From positions 20,311,867 to 20,375,866 of the forward strand of contig CM049308.1 of the NCBI GenBank assembly GCA_026874595.1: DNA of 64,000 bases, given 5' to 3'. Under the pieces are notes generated by a model, which was given only the letters and a program-made list of their open reading frames with translations, made no database searches and was not told where the DNA came from. Both the position numbers and the translations under genes were made by a program. Positions 1 through 13,072 of the stretch are shown in pieces. Each line of letters begins with the position of its first letter. Position 1 is the stretch's first letter. The DNA is from Sipunculus nudus. Its lineage: Eukaryota; Annelida; Sipuncula; Golfingiida; Sipunculidae.

Positions 1-1036
1 ATGCCTAACCAATTTGCGTTGACCTCTGACCTTTCCTCTCTGCCAAGCGTCCGTTTGTGCGTCTGTTTTCACACATAAACCCACATATCTCGGGGCCCGT
101 TTGAACGATCAGGAAAAAAATTTTGTACAAATGTAGCCCTTGGATAGCTTTATAACATACACAAAAAATGGTGGCGCCACCTGCAACCATGTTTGCACAG
201 TGTCCATCTGTTCGTCTGCCTTGGGTTAAAATCACTCATATCTCCGCAGTTGTTTGACTAATTCACCTGAAATTTTGCATGCATATACATTCTGGATAAC
301 TTTCTTCATTCTATGACAGGTGGCACCACCTAGATTCACGTTCATGCTGCAGATATCCATGCTTATATCTCCACACTGGTTTGACGTATCTTCCTTAAAA
401 TTTGCATGTGATAGATCTCACTTAGCTCCTTACCATACGCAAAACTGGAGGCGCCACCTGCAACCACTTTTGCACAGCGTCCGTCTGTTTGTATGCTGTG
501 GGATAAAATCACTCATATCTCGGCAGTGGTTTCACATATCTGCCTAAAATTTTGCAGGTTTATACATTCTGAACAGCTATCTTGATTTTTTGATAGGTGG
601 CACCACCTACATTCTAGTTTATGCTGCAGACATCCAAGCTCACATCTAGGGAACCATTTGACCAATTGGGCGAAAATTGTGCATGTGTATAGATCTCACA
701 TAGCTCTTTATCATACACAAAACTGGAGGGGCCACCTGCAACCATTTTTGCACAGCGTCCGTCTGTTTGTCTGCCTTGGGCTAAAATGACTCGTATCTCA
801 GTATTGGTTTGACTAATCTGCCTAAAATTTTGCGTGTTTATACATCTTGGTTAGCTTTCTCGATTTTTTTGGCAGGTGGCACCACCTACAAACACATTTC
901 AGCTGCAGACATCCATGCTTATATGCAACACATCTCACTCTATTTCCCCTTACCACTCAATCCATGCCTCACTTGACCCGTTCCACTCTGATTTTGGTGG
1001 ATACACGTAGTCGCTAGTCGACTACCTGTATTCTAG
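1..1036 (+). mobile_element. Family A Helentron-like non-autonomous element, 3' part (cut by window start)
   Basis: Corresponds to the body of the copy at 51314-52349. Contains a dimeric tandem repeat of about 278 bp in which a GGTGGCGCCACC-type palindrome recurs at 170, 319, 447, 596, 725 and 875 (spacings 149, 128, 149, 129, 150). The 3' end has GGTGGATAC (inverted relative to the 5' GTATCCGCC of full copies), then a perfect 7-bp stem-loop GTAGTCG..CGACTAC, then CTGTATTCTAG. A hairpin followed closely by CTAG is the pattern of Helitron/Helentron 3' ends. No protein coding. Confidence 0.75.
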
Positions 1037-1086
1037 ATTGGACCTTGTTTTCATCATTTTTATACTACCCTAGTTTAGCCATCCTC

Positions 1087-1270
1087 AATGAAATGTCCAG
1101 TAGATCAGAGGGTTGTTCAGTCTGTTGGCCCAGTGGAAATTAGCCTGTGGACTCACTTAAGTTGTGATCAAGGGTTGAATCCCAATACAAAACAGTCAGA
1201 AGGGAAAGCATTTGTACAGCTATCTGTATCACTGGCTGGGAGAGGTTTGCGTGCTCTGTTTTGTACGTTA
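1087..1270 (+). repeat. Possible degenerate tRNA-derived SINE
   Basis: GGGTTGAATCCC near 1173 resembles a pol III B box, and an A-box-like stretch around 1105-1120 lies upstream at a plausible distance. Strongly decayed; flanks not resolved. Confidence 0.25.
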
Positions 1271-1639
1271 ACTTGGATGTAATTTCACTTTTTAGTAAAA
1301 AAATTAAATCAACATTTATTTGAATTCATTTAAGTTCATGTGATAAAATTTACTTTTTTTACCATCTTCTGCTTTACTCAAAATGTGTACAGGTTGATTG
1401 ACCATTTAACTGTTACAACTTGTGCATTTGTCCTTGCCAAGGGGAAAGAAAACATGAAATTCATATATAAATATATATTATATGGCCTATTAACTTTACA
1501 TATCATTCATATGGGTACCTATAATACATGCCTGTACAATAAACATTCACTAACAGCCATTTTTAATTGATCTTCAAATACTTTGCCGTTACTGCCTATT
1601 TTGTTTTTGGCTTCACCAGCCCTTTAAGCTGGTTCAAAT

Positions 1640-2335
1640 TCCTGTGTATTTCATACCATATATCTGGTCTTATAAGGCTACATGGTTCTAAGCGCCAGTA
1701 TAACTTTACCATGAATTTCAAACCCTGTATTATGAATCTCACTCTGGCCATGTGGCTGCCTGGTTCTTTGGGCTAGTGCTACTTTTTAATGCATTTCAAG
1801 CGGTCCCACTAAACACCCAAAACACCGGTGTTTTGGGTATCTGTGACGAAACACCACGCAACACCCACTTCACTTAGAACCTGAACCAAAAACGTAACAC
1901 CAGTCAATAGATAATCATCTGATGAATGTATCTCTGCAATATTGTTTCATAAATTCATGTCATAAAGATAAAAACGAGTGTTTCGTGCCGTGGTCGGTTC
2001 ACCGGCACCCACGGCAGCCGTTTATGCCAGCTATGACCCTGCCCCCTAGTGGCGCAATCAAGCAGCGCACTTGTCAATTGTACAAAAACACTATTGCTTT
2101 CTTTAATTTTACAGAAAAGTGGCACAAATTCTGTATTAACATATCCAACAGATGATAATTTATTAAATGATACAAGTGTTTTGCTTCAAATTTGAATTTT
2201 AAAAGGGTGTTTCATGGTGTTTCGTCACACGAACCCAAAACACCCGGTGTTTTGGGTGTTTCGGCGGACCCCATTTCAAGCCCTGTGTAATACTTCTGAC
2301 CTTGTGGCTGACTGGTTGTTTTGTAGCTGATTACT
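1640..2335. repeat. Three-unit tandem repeat (~80-90 bp) split by a MITE
   Basis: Units begin near TTTCAAACCCTGT (about 1717), TTCAAATTCCTGT (about 1634) and TTTCAAGCCCTGT (2274), each followed by a CTGGTT..TT motif such as GCTGCCTGGTTCTTTGG. The MITE at 1801-2272 sits inside the last junction. Confidence 0.5.
1801..2272. mobile_element. hAT-like MITE with 8-bp target duplication
   Basis: 472 bp with ~65-bp terminal inverted repeats (CGGTCC..ACACCCAAAACACC at the left, its complement ending GGACCCC at the right). Flanked by ATTTCAAG on both sides (1793-1800 and 2273-2280), an 8-bp target duplication as expected of hAT transposons. Each TIR contains a ~22-bp self-complementary block (1816-1837, perfect; 2234-2256, one extra C) centred on ACACCGGTGT, so each arm alone can fold. 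No transposase. Confidence 0.85.
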
Positions 2336-5300
2336 GCTGGGATACACCCTCATCAGACTGGCATGCTATGAATTTGCTGCCCCCACATACAGGGCTGTGG
2401 CAGGGCTGGCCAGGCAAGTCATTGTGATGTCTCCCCATCACCACAAGCACAGCTATGACCAGGACAGGGGTGTATGACTGCTGTGACAGCAATGGGTTGA
2501 TTGATAGATCATAAAATGAGTAACAACCACAAGTCATTGCTGAGTAATGGAATTGTTGAATATTGAGCCAAATTTTCCTTTCCTGCAAAACAGTTTCAGA
2601 TGATTTAAACATGATGGGTACCTGTGATCTATAGAAACATAAGGCACTGGTAGACTCATTTTATTTGCACAAACATTTAGAGTGCCTGATTGATGACCAG
2701 GTGACTGTCAAAAATAGATAAAGCCTGAAGTCTTTTTATTTGATATCAGGGGTAGATGCAAGAATTAAAAAAAATGACAGACCTTGAAAAACATATCAGT
2801 AGGATGGGGATATATAAGTGTGAAAAATAAGGAGATATTATAAAGATATAATAATATAATAAAAACAATATATAGTTTTTCAATATATTAATCCTGTGTG
2901 GTCAGGCAGAATCCCCCAAAAAGGTACCCAAGGGAAGGTGGAAACCAATCATACTTTCTCCAATTGTGGGGGGAGGGGAAAGGGAAAGCTACTTGAACTT
3001 ATGAAGTATATGGCATGTTCATGTACATTGAATTAAGGCTCAGCTGCCAGGCAAAACTTGTGTAAGGCATTAATTAGTGAAAACTTGCTGAATTAATTGA
3101 TGAGGACTATATTTTCATAGGATTTTATGTCTTTTGAATGTATATTAGACTGTCACATAATCTTATTCTCAGATATGGATCTTGAATTAGATTAAACTTG
3201 TTGTTGAAGACGTTTTTGGGTTAAAAAAATCTAAACTGTACAGTGCCTCTCATGATAACTTACCTGTACGTAATAGGTGTAGGTATCTCTTAATTCATAG
3301 CTGAGAACCCTCACACTTAGCATTACAGGCATGTTTATGATAGAGATGTGGAGCTGCCTCATTTAGAGGGATTTTTATGGTACAGGCCAGGGTTTGCCAC
3401 TTGTTGTTAGATTAGCTAGAATGTGTGTCCCCTTCAAGTATCCTGTTTATCACACTTTTAAACTTGATACAGGCTAAGGTATTTGGTGTATGTTGTGTGT
3501 AGGTGTAAACAGAATTGGGGTATTACACACACACACCCTTGCACAGGTATACACACACATACTGGATTTCTTGAAATAAATTTAGGGGTTTCCGTATTCA
3601 TTTGTGTATATGTACATCTGTCTGCAGAATAGATTGTAGGGACTGCCACTGGTGTCAACCTCTAATGCTTGATTTTGGTAAATAATTATCAATATTTGAA
3701 CTATACTAGTATGAGATGTCAGACATTTTGGGTAGAAGTACATTTTTATTCATGACAGCGTAATGCAAAGTCTGCTGTGTTATTGAGCATTAGTCCAGCT
3801 TTAAACCTTATAATAACTTTGTCCCATTTAAATAAGATGTAGGGAAATTATTATTATACTATGTAGGATATTTGTAGCTTGGGTTGTTATTGCAGCCAGG
3901 AGGTGACACCATATATTTAATTTTAACCACAACAACACTTTGATCTAACTATTGTGTCACTCCGTGACAATACATCACACACCTGGTGTATTCAACATAT
4001 ATATATATATATATATATATTGTGATTTACAGATTGACAATACATGTCCTTAAAACTCCTTATGCACAATAGATAACTGTTAATATTTAAAGCAGCAGTT
4101 ATTCCTGTGTGAACACTTGTACCCTTTTCATTGGAAACATTTGGTGGCATTGTGCCCTTATTCAGGATGTAGCTGTTATCAAAGGCTGCATATAGCTATA
4201 AAAACTACTGTGTATGGATATGGACCAAATATTTGCTGACAGATTCACAAAAAGTACTCCATATTATCCTGATCTGTGATAAAAACATTGGTTAGGTGTT
4301 GTTTGAGATGAATAACCCAAACAATATAAAAAAGTACAACACCAGTGGCCACGGCATGCTTTAAATGATGTAAGACTTGCCTTGCAAATAAGTTTATAGT
4401 TTAAGAACTAGTTTAACAAATACACCATAATGTACATATTTGGAAACTGCTTCAAAGAAGTATTTCCTTATTTCCTCATTGCCTGCATTGCTAAAATGAT
4501 GATGGCAATAGAAGCCTAGGTTTATATACCCATGGCTGAAATGTACACATTGGATCATGTATCCTTCTGAAATCAACATCCTATTCTGGCTAAAATGCTT
4601 GTTTGCAATGTACACTGAAAGAATGTCCTAGGCTGTAAAAAGTGGCTTTGGGATAGAATATACATCCATGGAGTTGATTTCTTTAGGGAGTAGTAGACAA
4701 TGCTTGCTGTTTATTATAAAATAGCTTCTCTTGATATTCATTTTATAAGCAGAAGTCTGATCTGGAGGGACTTGCTGTCTTTGTTTGATTGGTGTGAAAA
4801 CCAGACAGTAGAGACAGAGGTCAAGGCTGTATGGCTCTCCTGGCTGTTTATTTATTGGGATAGTATGGTAATTTGGACTGAGATGTCCTTAGAGGTCAGT
4901 GACTCAGGTCAGCCACCCATAAAGTATTCCAGTGCTGGATTTTGGTCAGAGACTGCCCAGGCCCTTCTGACCAGCCTGGTCAATTTCTCCAAACAGTAGT
5001 AAACAGTGCCTGTTCCATGACACTGCTGCAAACCATTTCTTTTCAGTGAAGGGCCAAGCATGGTCATGCTGTTGTAGGTCTGCAATGTAGCTGCTTGATT
5101 CCTGTACTGTACAGGGCTGGCATTTGACTGTTATGGTGCCATCCAGGCTGGATAAAGCTGCTTCAGGGACTGGTAGCCATCATAAAGCTGGAGCTGTGTT
5201 GTAGTTCAGCAGATGTTCGGCTCATTTGATATATTATTAGCATCTTCTTAATGAAGCTTTCTTCAGCAGAAGCAGATGTTGATCACAGGCAATGATTATA

Positions 5301-5888
5301 TACAATGATTCTATAAAACAGTGGCCAAAGGCTGATTTATCCACAAAAATCCTACATATTGATATTATGTTAATGTTGATGGTTCGTTTATTTTGTCAAA
5401 TATATATTCTGCAAACCATTGGTCGTGCATCCATGTATGTGTATAAACTGTGGTAGGCTTTATGTACTTGAGGGTTTCAGATTTGTGATACCGGTGAAGC
5501 GAAATAATCAAGTAAATGAAACCTTCATGAAAAACACTCACCATCATTGAAGTTCACAGTAATTTGTAAAGTAGGGTAGATTGGCATCTCCTTAATGTTA
5601 TCTAGACTAAGACCTACACTTGTACATGGTTGAAAGGTAAAATAAATTGATATTATAAATAATATAATAATAATTTATTTTACAAAGCATGAAATCCATG
5701 CTATGCATGCTCTAAAATGCTGATACATACAGAAAGATATGATATAATGAAACTAAATTAATCTTTAAAAGTACATCAGACAATTCAATAGATGAGGTTC
5801 CATAAAGTATTAATGACAAGATTAATAAAACTTAGCAAATAGGCAAGTTTTAAAATTTTATTTTGAATTCTTATGATTAAAAACATTC
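2336..5888. other. Gene-free stretch, no element recognised
   Basis: AT-rich unique-looking DNA with only scattered short ORFs and one (AT)n run at about 3997-4020. No coding signal, splice-bounded exon or repeat structure that I can support. Confidence 0.5.
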
Positions 5889-6180
5889 TCAATGTGTAGG
5901 ATGAATGTCCCAGTCTAGAGCCAACAAAGTAGTATCAATGTATGCCCTGTTTTGTATCAATGTTGATATTGTAAATTGCACATGTAATAAACTTTGGTCA
6001 TTTGAACATAATCTTCTGACTGAAACATGGTGACTGAGAAGTTCTTGCAGGTATATCGAAGCCATGTTGTTCATGGCTATGAACACAAGAACAAGTATCT
6101 TATAAATTACTCTTTGCTGTATTGGCAACCAGTGGAGAGAGAAGAGTATTGGTGCACATAATATGATCATGTCTTGCACT
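5889..6180 (-). mobile_element. Decayed LINE reverse-transcriptase C-terminus (CR1/L2-like)
   Basis: Minus-strand translation contains SLHWLPIQQRVIYKILVL followed by NNMASIYLQELL and an RxL..SL block. This is the typical tail of CR1/L2-type (Jockey-superfamily) LINE polymerases, where SLHWLPI.QRI.YK and AP.YL.ELL recur. Upstream on the same strand the frame breaks (stop near 6190), and no endonuclease or YxDD region is present: a dead 5'-truncated copy. Confidence 0.75.
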
Positions 6181-6309
6181 GCTTTAAGAATTCATGCAAT
6201 TATGTTCTGTGTTCTGTACCCACTGGAGGCGCGCCTACAGGCGAGGATCCAGGATTTTTTGGGGGGTTCATAAAAATTGTCTAAAAAAAGGTCACTGGTT
6301 AAGAGCAGT

Positions 6310-6322
6310 CCCCCCCCCCCCC
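6310..6322. repeat. Poly-C run
   Basis: An uninterrupted C run beside an old insertion end (TCCAGGATTTTTTGGGGGG at about 6249). Confidence 0.8.
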
Positions 6323-6390
6323 CACCCGATCTGTGCCTGGGTGAGCAACTGCTTGAAGGCCACATAACAATGCATTACAATAATCTAGTT

Positions 6391-7005
6391 TATAGTCCAT
6401 TCCAGCACCCATGTCCACCTGTTTTTTCGCGTTTATCTCTACATAAGACAAACTTGCAAATCATAATTTGCACCAATGGCATAAAAAGGCAAAAGCGTAA
6501 TTTTTGGTACCTTACCTACTCAAAATATAAATATTATTCACTTTATGGCCTGGTTGACATATCTCATATATATCCTTGGTTCATGGCGTTAATAAGTGGC
6601 CATTGTTTATCCTCCTTGTATAAAGTTATGTGACATAACAGTTAAGCCCGTGCACGTGGAAAATATAAGTCTCGCTGTAAACAGGGGTCGGCAGCTCTTG
6701 ATTATTGGTCCCATGAATATGGGCGCCTCTTTAGTACATCACGTCTATTATGACGTCATCACTAATCCCTGATATGCCCATTTCACAGATTAGTGGCATG
6801 ATGTCGCTATAGAATAGACTTGTTACTCATAAAATGGTTTTAAATTGTTTACAGGAAAATGACATAAGGTACGCTATTATTTCCATAATAGTTAATTACG
6901 CTTTTTCCTCTTTCTGCCCTAAGATTAAAAAGTTTGGACTTTCTTTTATTATAAAAAAAATAATCACGAAAAAACAGGTGGACAGGGGTGCTGGAACGGA
7001 CTATA
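6391..7005. mobile_element. TATAGTCC-ended MITE, copy 1
   Basis: 615 bp with ~38-bp inverted repeats. The left end reads TATAGTCCATTCCAGCACCC and the right end is its near-complement, both running into CTGTTTTTT. Same family as 40454-40756. The interior is AT-rich and has no transposase. A TA target duplication is likely because both ends abut TA. Confidence 0.85.
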
Positions 7006-10000
7006 GTAGTAATGATCAGGTATTTAGAGTTACCTTTAAATCATTAATTGATATTATGAATCAATATTGATATAAGATCTTTAGTGTTATCTTTCTATAA
7101 TAAAAAGAAGGGGATTTCCAGTCGATTGATTACTAGGTCCTCATTAAAGTGTTCAGATTTTGCATGCATATTAAAATGATCAATGAAAATGTAACCCTCA
7201 CAAGATAATGACCGAAGGAAAATTGCAACTTCCCATAAGATAAAATCAGGAAATATTTAAAGGTTGAATATTTCCAAACTGGGAAAACTACCTGCTTTTA
7301 CGATTTGTTTGTTCTTCATAGGTTGCCATTTGTTATATCACTCCTGTATCCTAATAGGTTGGTTGTTCTTATAGATACCTATTAGCAAAATTACTGAATG
7401 TTAATGCTATAATAGCACCCCAGGGACCATGTTATACAAACCCTGGACCAGGCATATTCATCTTATGGCTCAGTCAATGCAGGAACAACAGCCAGGCTGC
7501 CTGTAGCAGTCAGACAGCAGCTGTTGATCTGACCCAGTCGAAAAAAAACTGGTATGAAGAAGTGAAATGAACTACAGAGAGAATGTATCATGTAATATGA
7601 TATCATATTATGAGAATGTGGAATGTGATACATGTTTTGTCCTTGAAGAAGAACAGAACGTTTTCTTTACTTGTGCATTCTTGCATATTACTTGCCTGAC
7701 TGTTATGATATAAGCATTGTTGATATGTTATTTTGTGTTATTATGTATTGATAAACTATATTGATTCATTGTCTGGTTCTATATTTATAATTCAATGTCT
7801 GGTTGTATTTTTTTCTTAGCCTGTTATTTGGTTTTTGTTTATATTGATTCAAATTTGCAATTCCTGTACCATTTGTACACATAATATTCAGTTTTATTCA
7901 TATGCTGAGTTGTTGGATCAAAGTAGTGTTCATTTTATCTAAAACATTTCTCATGTTTATAATTATGCCACATGATGGTGAACATTTTGAAATAAGAGAT
8001 AACTTAGGGTATGCTAACAAAGCAGTAAAATTCCCAGGTACATTTTATGTACAAGGCTTTGGTTTTACCACTGACTTCAGTGAATGCTGTTGATGAATAA
8101 GGCACCCTGAAATGATGGCGTCTACTGAAATAGTTTTAAAAATAGTCTATATACTGTATATGTATTGTGTCTTTTAATTGGTAATGTTATGGTAATTTTT
8201 AGACAGATGGTTTCCAATAAAGCATTTATTTGTCTAGGGGAGTTCAGGAAGCATGAATATTAATAAGCAAACTTTAGGAATTGAATTGAAAGATTCTTGA
8301 TGTATTTTATGTACTTAATAATCAATAATATGGATGTACATGTACACTTGAATGTGTGCTGTTATTTTTTTAGGCAGATGGTTTCCAATTAGGGTTCAGA
8401 GATGTATACATACCGACTCCTACAACTTGTAGGTTTACTTAATTATTCAAACAGAAACATAATTATAGTACATTAACAGAGACTAAATCAGTATCATATA
8501 GACAGAAAGTAAATTATACATTATACATGTTATAAATACATGGCTGCTGTTACCATTAAAATTTCCATAAAAAGTATAAATCATAATTGTGTCAAACTTA
8601 ATTCTCCACATGAATAAATGTAGAAGAACTGCCAATAAGCTGTAGTTCTGTGGTTCCGTGCAAAAATAGCTGAAATTATTACCAAGCATAACCTGCATAT
8701 GTCAGGCCAAGTATGTGTTGAAATTCGCTTAGATGTAATGAGGTTTTCATATTTATCTAGAAAGTAGTCCGAGACCACAACCTCTGCTAGGATCCTTATT
8801 AAACTTTGTGTACATAGCTCAGAAAGGTTACACAGAAATTTTTGTCTTTGGTCACATATTCCATGGTTAGATCACAGGTCAGCTCTAGAGCCAAGGTGGC
8901 TCACAAGTGAATGGCCCTTCCCCTGGAATATAAAAATTGTAAAGAATCACTTAATTCAATTAAAACATATCAAGATGATCCAGATCACTTGAAAATCCTC
9001 CTCATAATTTTATTAAATTCTTGTGGAGTAGAGTAGCTAATGAACAAACTAATTAACAACCAAGGAAACAACATAATACCACACCATCTGACACATATAT
9101 ATATATATATATACATGTATATATATATGTGTATATATATATAATATATATATATGTATATATGTATGTATGTATGTATGTATTAGTGAGAGACTTAGCA
9201 GATCTGTACATATAGTGCATGCCTCATAAGTATGTAGATAACAGGGAGGTCTGCTCCTCACAGGACTAGAGAGCAGATCTGTGACATTTTGATTTGGTGT
9301 TAATAATCAGCCTACTCAGCACCTGCCGACAGCTTGGTCTTCTCAGGTAATTAAATATTGATCTTACCATCTGGGTTATATGTATCAGAATACATTTTAT
9401 TGTCAAAATAATTGATCAATCTGAGGATTCTGTTTAATGTAAAGTATGTTTAATTGACCTCTTGTGTTCATCAGGGGAGCAGACTGCTGTATTTTGATTT
9501 TCCCATACAGTCTTATGTAATGATAAATCTGAAACCCAGATGGGTTTATAATCGGAAACAATGCCCATGACAAATACATCTTACAGTGTGATATCCTGAT
9601 ATTATACAAAATATAAAATCATCTGCCATCTGGCCAGATATCAATGCTAAATTAAGGCCACCCACAACGTAATATACATCCAGCCTTGCTTTATATATGG
9701 TTAGCATTGAAAACAGAAAACCAACTTTTTGTTACAAATGTTTAAATTACAGGATTAATGCTGATTTGCTGAACCTCAACTTTTAATTTGTTCCTCATGG
9801 TAATTAGGCCTCATCTGTTTAAAATGACAATGTAATTTCAGCTTTGGTTAATATTAATTAAGAAAATCAATTACCATTGGAGTTGACAGGCATGAGCACT
9901 CTGTATTTCTTTTGTGTTTCAAGACAGCTTTACATTATCAAATGCAAAGTCAGAAGTATTTGAAGGACTGACTGACTATTATCTCTACTTAAAGGAATTA

Positions 10001-12270
10001 AATAATTTAATTTTAAACTACAGGTGTTATAAAAATCATTTTATGATAATTGGCAAAATTTGATTGTCTCAAATGGGAGAAGGCAGACATACGTGTATAT
10101 TTGTGCAATAGAATTGTGCATTTATTTTTTACAAAATCAATGGGCTGCTTGGATATTACATAATCAACACAGAACACTTAATAACTATTATTATTATTAC
10201 ACCTTACTCTGATTATACTTACTATGGTACATGTATAGCAGGGATACAAATAAAAAGCTGATTGCCACATTTGCAAAAATTACATCATCAGCTTAAGGGT
10301 ATTGGGGTATATTCCATGCAATGTTGGGCTTAGAACTTTCAGTTAAGGTTTTGGTCACTGAGTAAATCCTCCAACTTTGGAATTAAACTTATCCTGGTGG
10401 TGTAACTAGGTATTGCAGCTGAGTTTCGAATGATTTGAATGAAACCATTGTGCCAGTTTAACCAGGGCAATAGGGGCAGTCTGACCACAAAACTGCAGTG
10501 ACTTATAGTGATGAATTATGCATTATCTCCAGAATGTCTCATTTCACAGAACTTTGACTAAATGTATATTTATCAACTCAGAGGCACTTATGTTAATTGT
10601 TGTACAATCAAACAGATTTTTCTTGTCCTCAGGGATATCTAGATGTTACTTTGATGTTAATATAGACAGCTTATAAGTAATGTTACACAGATGTAAGTTG
10701 TGATGTAGCTGATCAGGGGAAAAAAACTAATGTAATGAGTGGGATATAATAACTCTGCTGGTACACATTGACCCTGTGAAATATGTTAATGTATGTTATT
10801 TTATGTCATTATATGGGAAACTTAGTATAAGTTTGACTCAGCCGTGTGAATTATAATAACATCCATATTATTGGTTCCTTCACCACTGAAGAAATGCTGC
10901 GATCTGTTCCAAATTATCATTAATAATTGGATAGGGATGAAAAAAAAGCCAAGCCCAGCCATTCACCAGCGCCAGAAGCCCGGCAGCAGTAACAGGTCAT
11001 TACAGTTCGCAGCACTGCCAGCATGCCAGCCAGGCAGGCTGCTGTTGCTGATATAGTCTGTGCATATATATGCATACACTCCTATAGTACCAGTTCTGTG
11101 GGTATATATTTAGAGCAGATCACTGATGATGTTCTTGAAGTTTCATGACATGGACCTTTGTTAAACATTTTAAAGCTCCATATACCTGCATATTACCTGG
11201 TCAGAATAAATTGTCCTGGTGAGGTTATACATGGGCCAAGTTGAGCAGTTGGCAAAGTTGGTGTGGGACATGTTATTCTTTGGCTGAGATAACCAATTGG
11301 CTTCTTTTCTGATAGATTGCATTGCAATAGACCCTTTGCTAAATTAAAATGTGAAATTCTTCAGCATTAATATTGGAGATGTCAACCCCCCTTCCTGACA
11401 CTTCCTAGACCAAAAGTGGATTGTAGTTCTACATGTTATTATTGTTGCATTAACATGCATACGTAACCTCATGGATTTAAGCTTAAGAATTAAAAAATAT
11501 GTTAAATCTGTCAGTCTTTTTACTTTTACTGTGCATGACATTTGTAAACAATCTTTTTATGTATTTGATACAAATTTCTATAGTCCACAAAAAACAGAGT
11601 GAATTAAACTGAAGGCAAAGAGGTCAGCCTGAGCCAGCCTTCTTGGACTGATTGCAGAGTAGATCCTGTTCTCCAGGGACAAATAGTTGAAATAAGATGT
11701 ACTGCACAGAAAAAGCTGGTCCCTTGAAATACAGGGTCACAGTTAACTTTTTCTTGCCAGAGTTAAACAAGGAAGAAAGCCTAGATATAATATGGACTGG
11801 ATAAAACTTACTGGGATTTATCATCGGTTAATAAAAATTGTAAGCTTAATTAGAGTGTGATATGCTGAACACTTTTGTTATGCTGTTCAAACACTTTTGT
11901 TTCCAGACAGCCATGTTTTTACTACTTGGTTGGAGAAACCTGCACCTGATAATCATATCTGTAAAACACCATAGGTCTTTGAGCACTATGTTAAGCATTA
12001 CACATGTTGAAAGTATTTCTACAAGAATTGCTAATCTCTTGTTGACACAATGTTTTTTTCTCTAAGTCTTAGCAGACTTTCACAGTATGCCATCAAGATT
12101 AAGGTCACAGGGGTGTACTGTGAAATTATTTAATATGAGGCAAATTTCAAGGTTCATAGGCAAGTTGATAAAATAAGTCTCAGTTGGTATTTTGAGGTTA
12201 ATTAAAAATTGAGGTATTTTATGGTAATAAGTTTAACAGATTTCTTATTTCATCACACAAGTCATTGCTT
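7006..12270. other. Long gene-free stretch
   Basis: AT-rich non-coding DNA. Visible items only: a repeated AGATGGTTTCCAAT motif (about 8204 and 8378), a TA/TATG microsatellite at 9094-9182, and a CAG/GCC-rich patch at 10970-11045. No exon supported. Confidence 0.45.
9094..9182. repeat. (TA)n/(TATG)n microsatellite
   Basis: Alternating TA with TATG/TGTA variants ending in four TATG units. Confidence 0.85.
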
Positions 12271-12274
12271 GTGG

Positions 12275-12365
12275 TAGGTTGTCTCCGAGTGGAAATTTAA
12301 AGCCTTAAAACATTGGAGTACCAAGGGGAAGGTCCAAGGTTCAAAACCCACCATGTAGTGCCTCA
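12275..12365 (+). repeat. Possible tRNA-derived SINE fragment
   Basis: GTCTCCGAGTGGA (A-box-like, as in Ser/Leu tRNAs) at about 12280 and GGTTCAAAACCC (B-box-like) at about 12338. Downstream tail not defined. Confidence 0.3.
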
Positions 12366-12888
12366 AACAGAAAATGGTGATATCTTGCTCTAAATTTTCA
12401 GTGACAGGTTCTGACTTCTGAATTTTTCCGAGACCGATGCATATAAAAACTCAAATTCTGGGAGGCTAACAGTATATATTATTGTAATCATATCTATGCT
12501 ACCTTCATTCCCAATTAACAAACAATGACACCAACAGGCCATGGACCTATCTTTATTAAAAAAAATCATTTTTCAATATTGCTTCTCCTGACCTGGGCCC
12601 AGATTCAGTAAAATGACATAAAACTGTTATTCTGCATTTTTGACTGAAGTCACTTTTGTTGAATTTTAAGTCAGTTTCATTAAAAATAATGTTAGTGATT
12701 TAGGTCACTGAGGAGGCTTAACTCTGTGCAAGGGGATTTCCAAGTTTCAGACCAACTTAGCTAAATCGTGTTTAATGAAACTTACTTATCTCACATTCTT
12801 AAGACAGCTGACTTGGGGTATGATTTAGTAAAATTTGTCTCAAGCCATACGCATTCTTACTGAAATTTGGCCCTGGATTTCAGAACTA

Positions 12889-13071
12889 CAGTGAAACCTC
12901 GTTGTGTCAAAGTCGAAGAGACCCTCAGAAAACTTCGACACATCCGAGGTTCGACACAAGCAGGTTTTATTTGGTTATAAATTAACTAGAGTCGTCCGAA
13001 ATATCGAGTCTGTTACTTCGATATAACGGGGTTTTCAACTTAAGCGAGTTCGACACAATGAGGTTTTACTG
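12889..13071. mobile_element. CAGTGAAACC MITE with TA target duplication (pogo/Tigger-like)
   Basis: 183 bp, flanked by TA at 12887-12888 and 13072-13073. TIRs: CAGTGAAACCTCGTTGTGTC at the left, complement of CAGTAAAACCTCATTGTGTC at the right. CAGT-starting TIRs and TA duplication fit the Tc1/mariner-pogo group. Interior has GACACATCCGAGG and GACACAAG sub-repeats. A half copy lies at 61982-62106. Confidence 0.85.
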
Positions 13072-13072
13072 T

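Noticed and set aside
5-235. Minus-strand ORF with [22 protein letters not shown], seen again near 20804-21034 and 51452-51655
   Set aside because: Shared only because all three loci are copies of the family A element; no start or conservation pattern supports coding.
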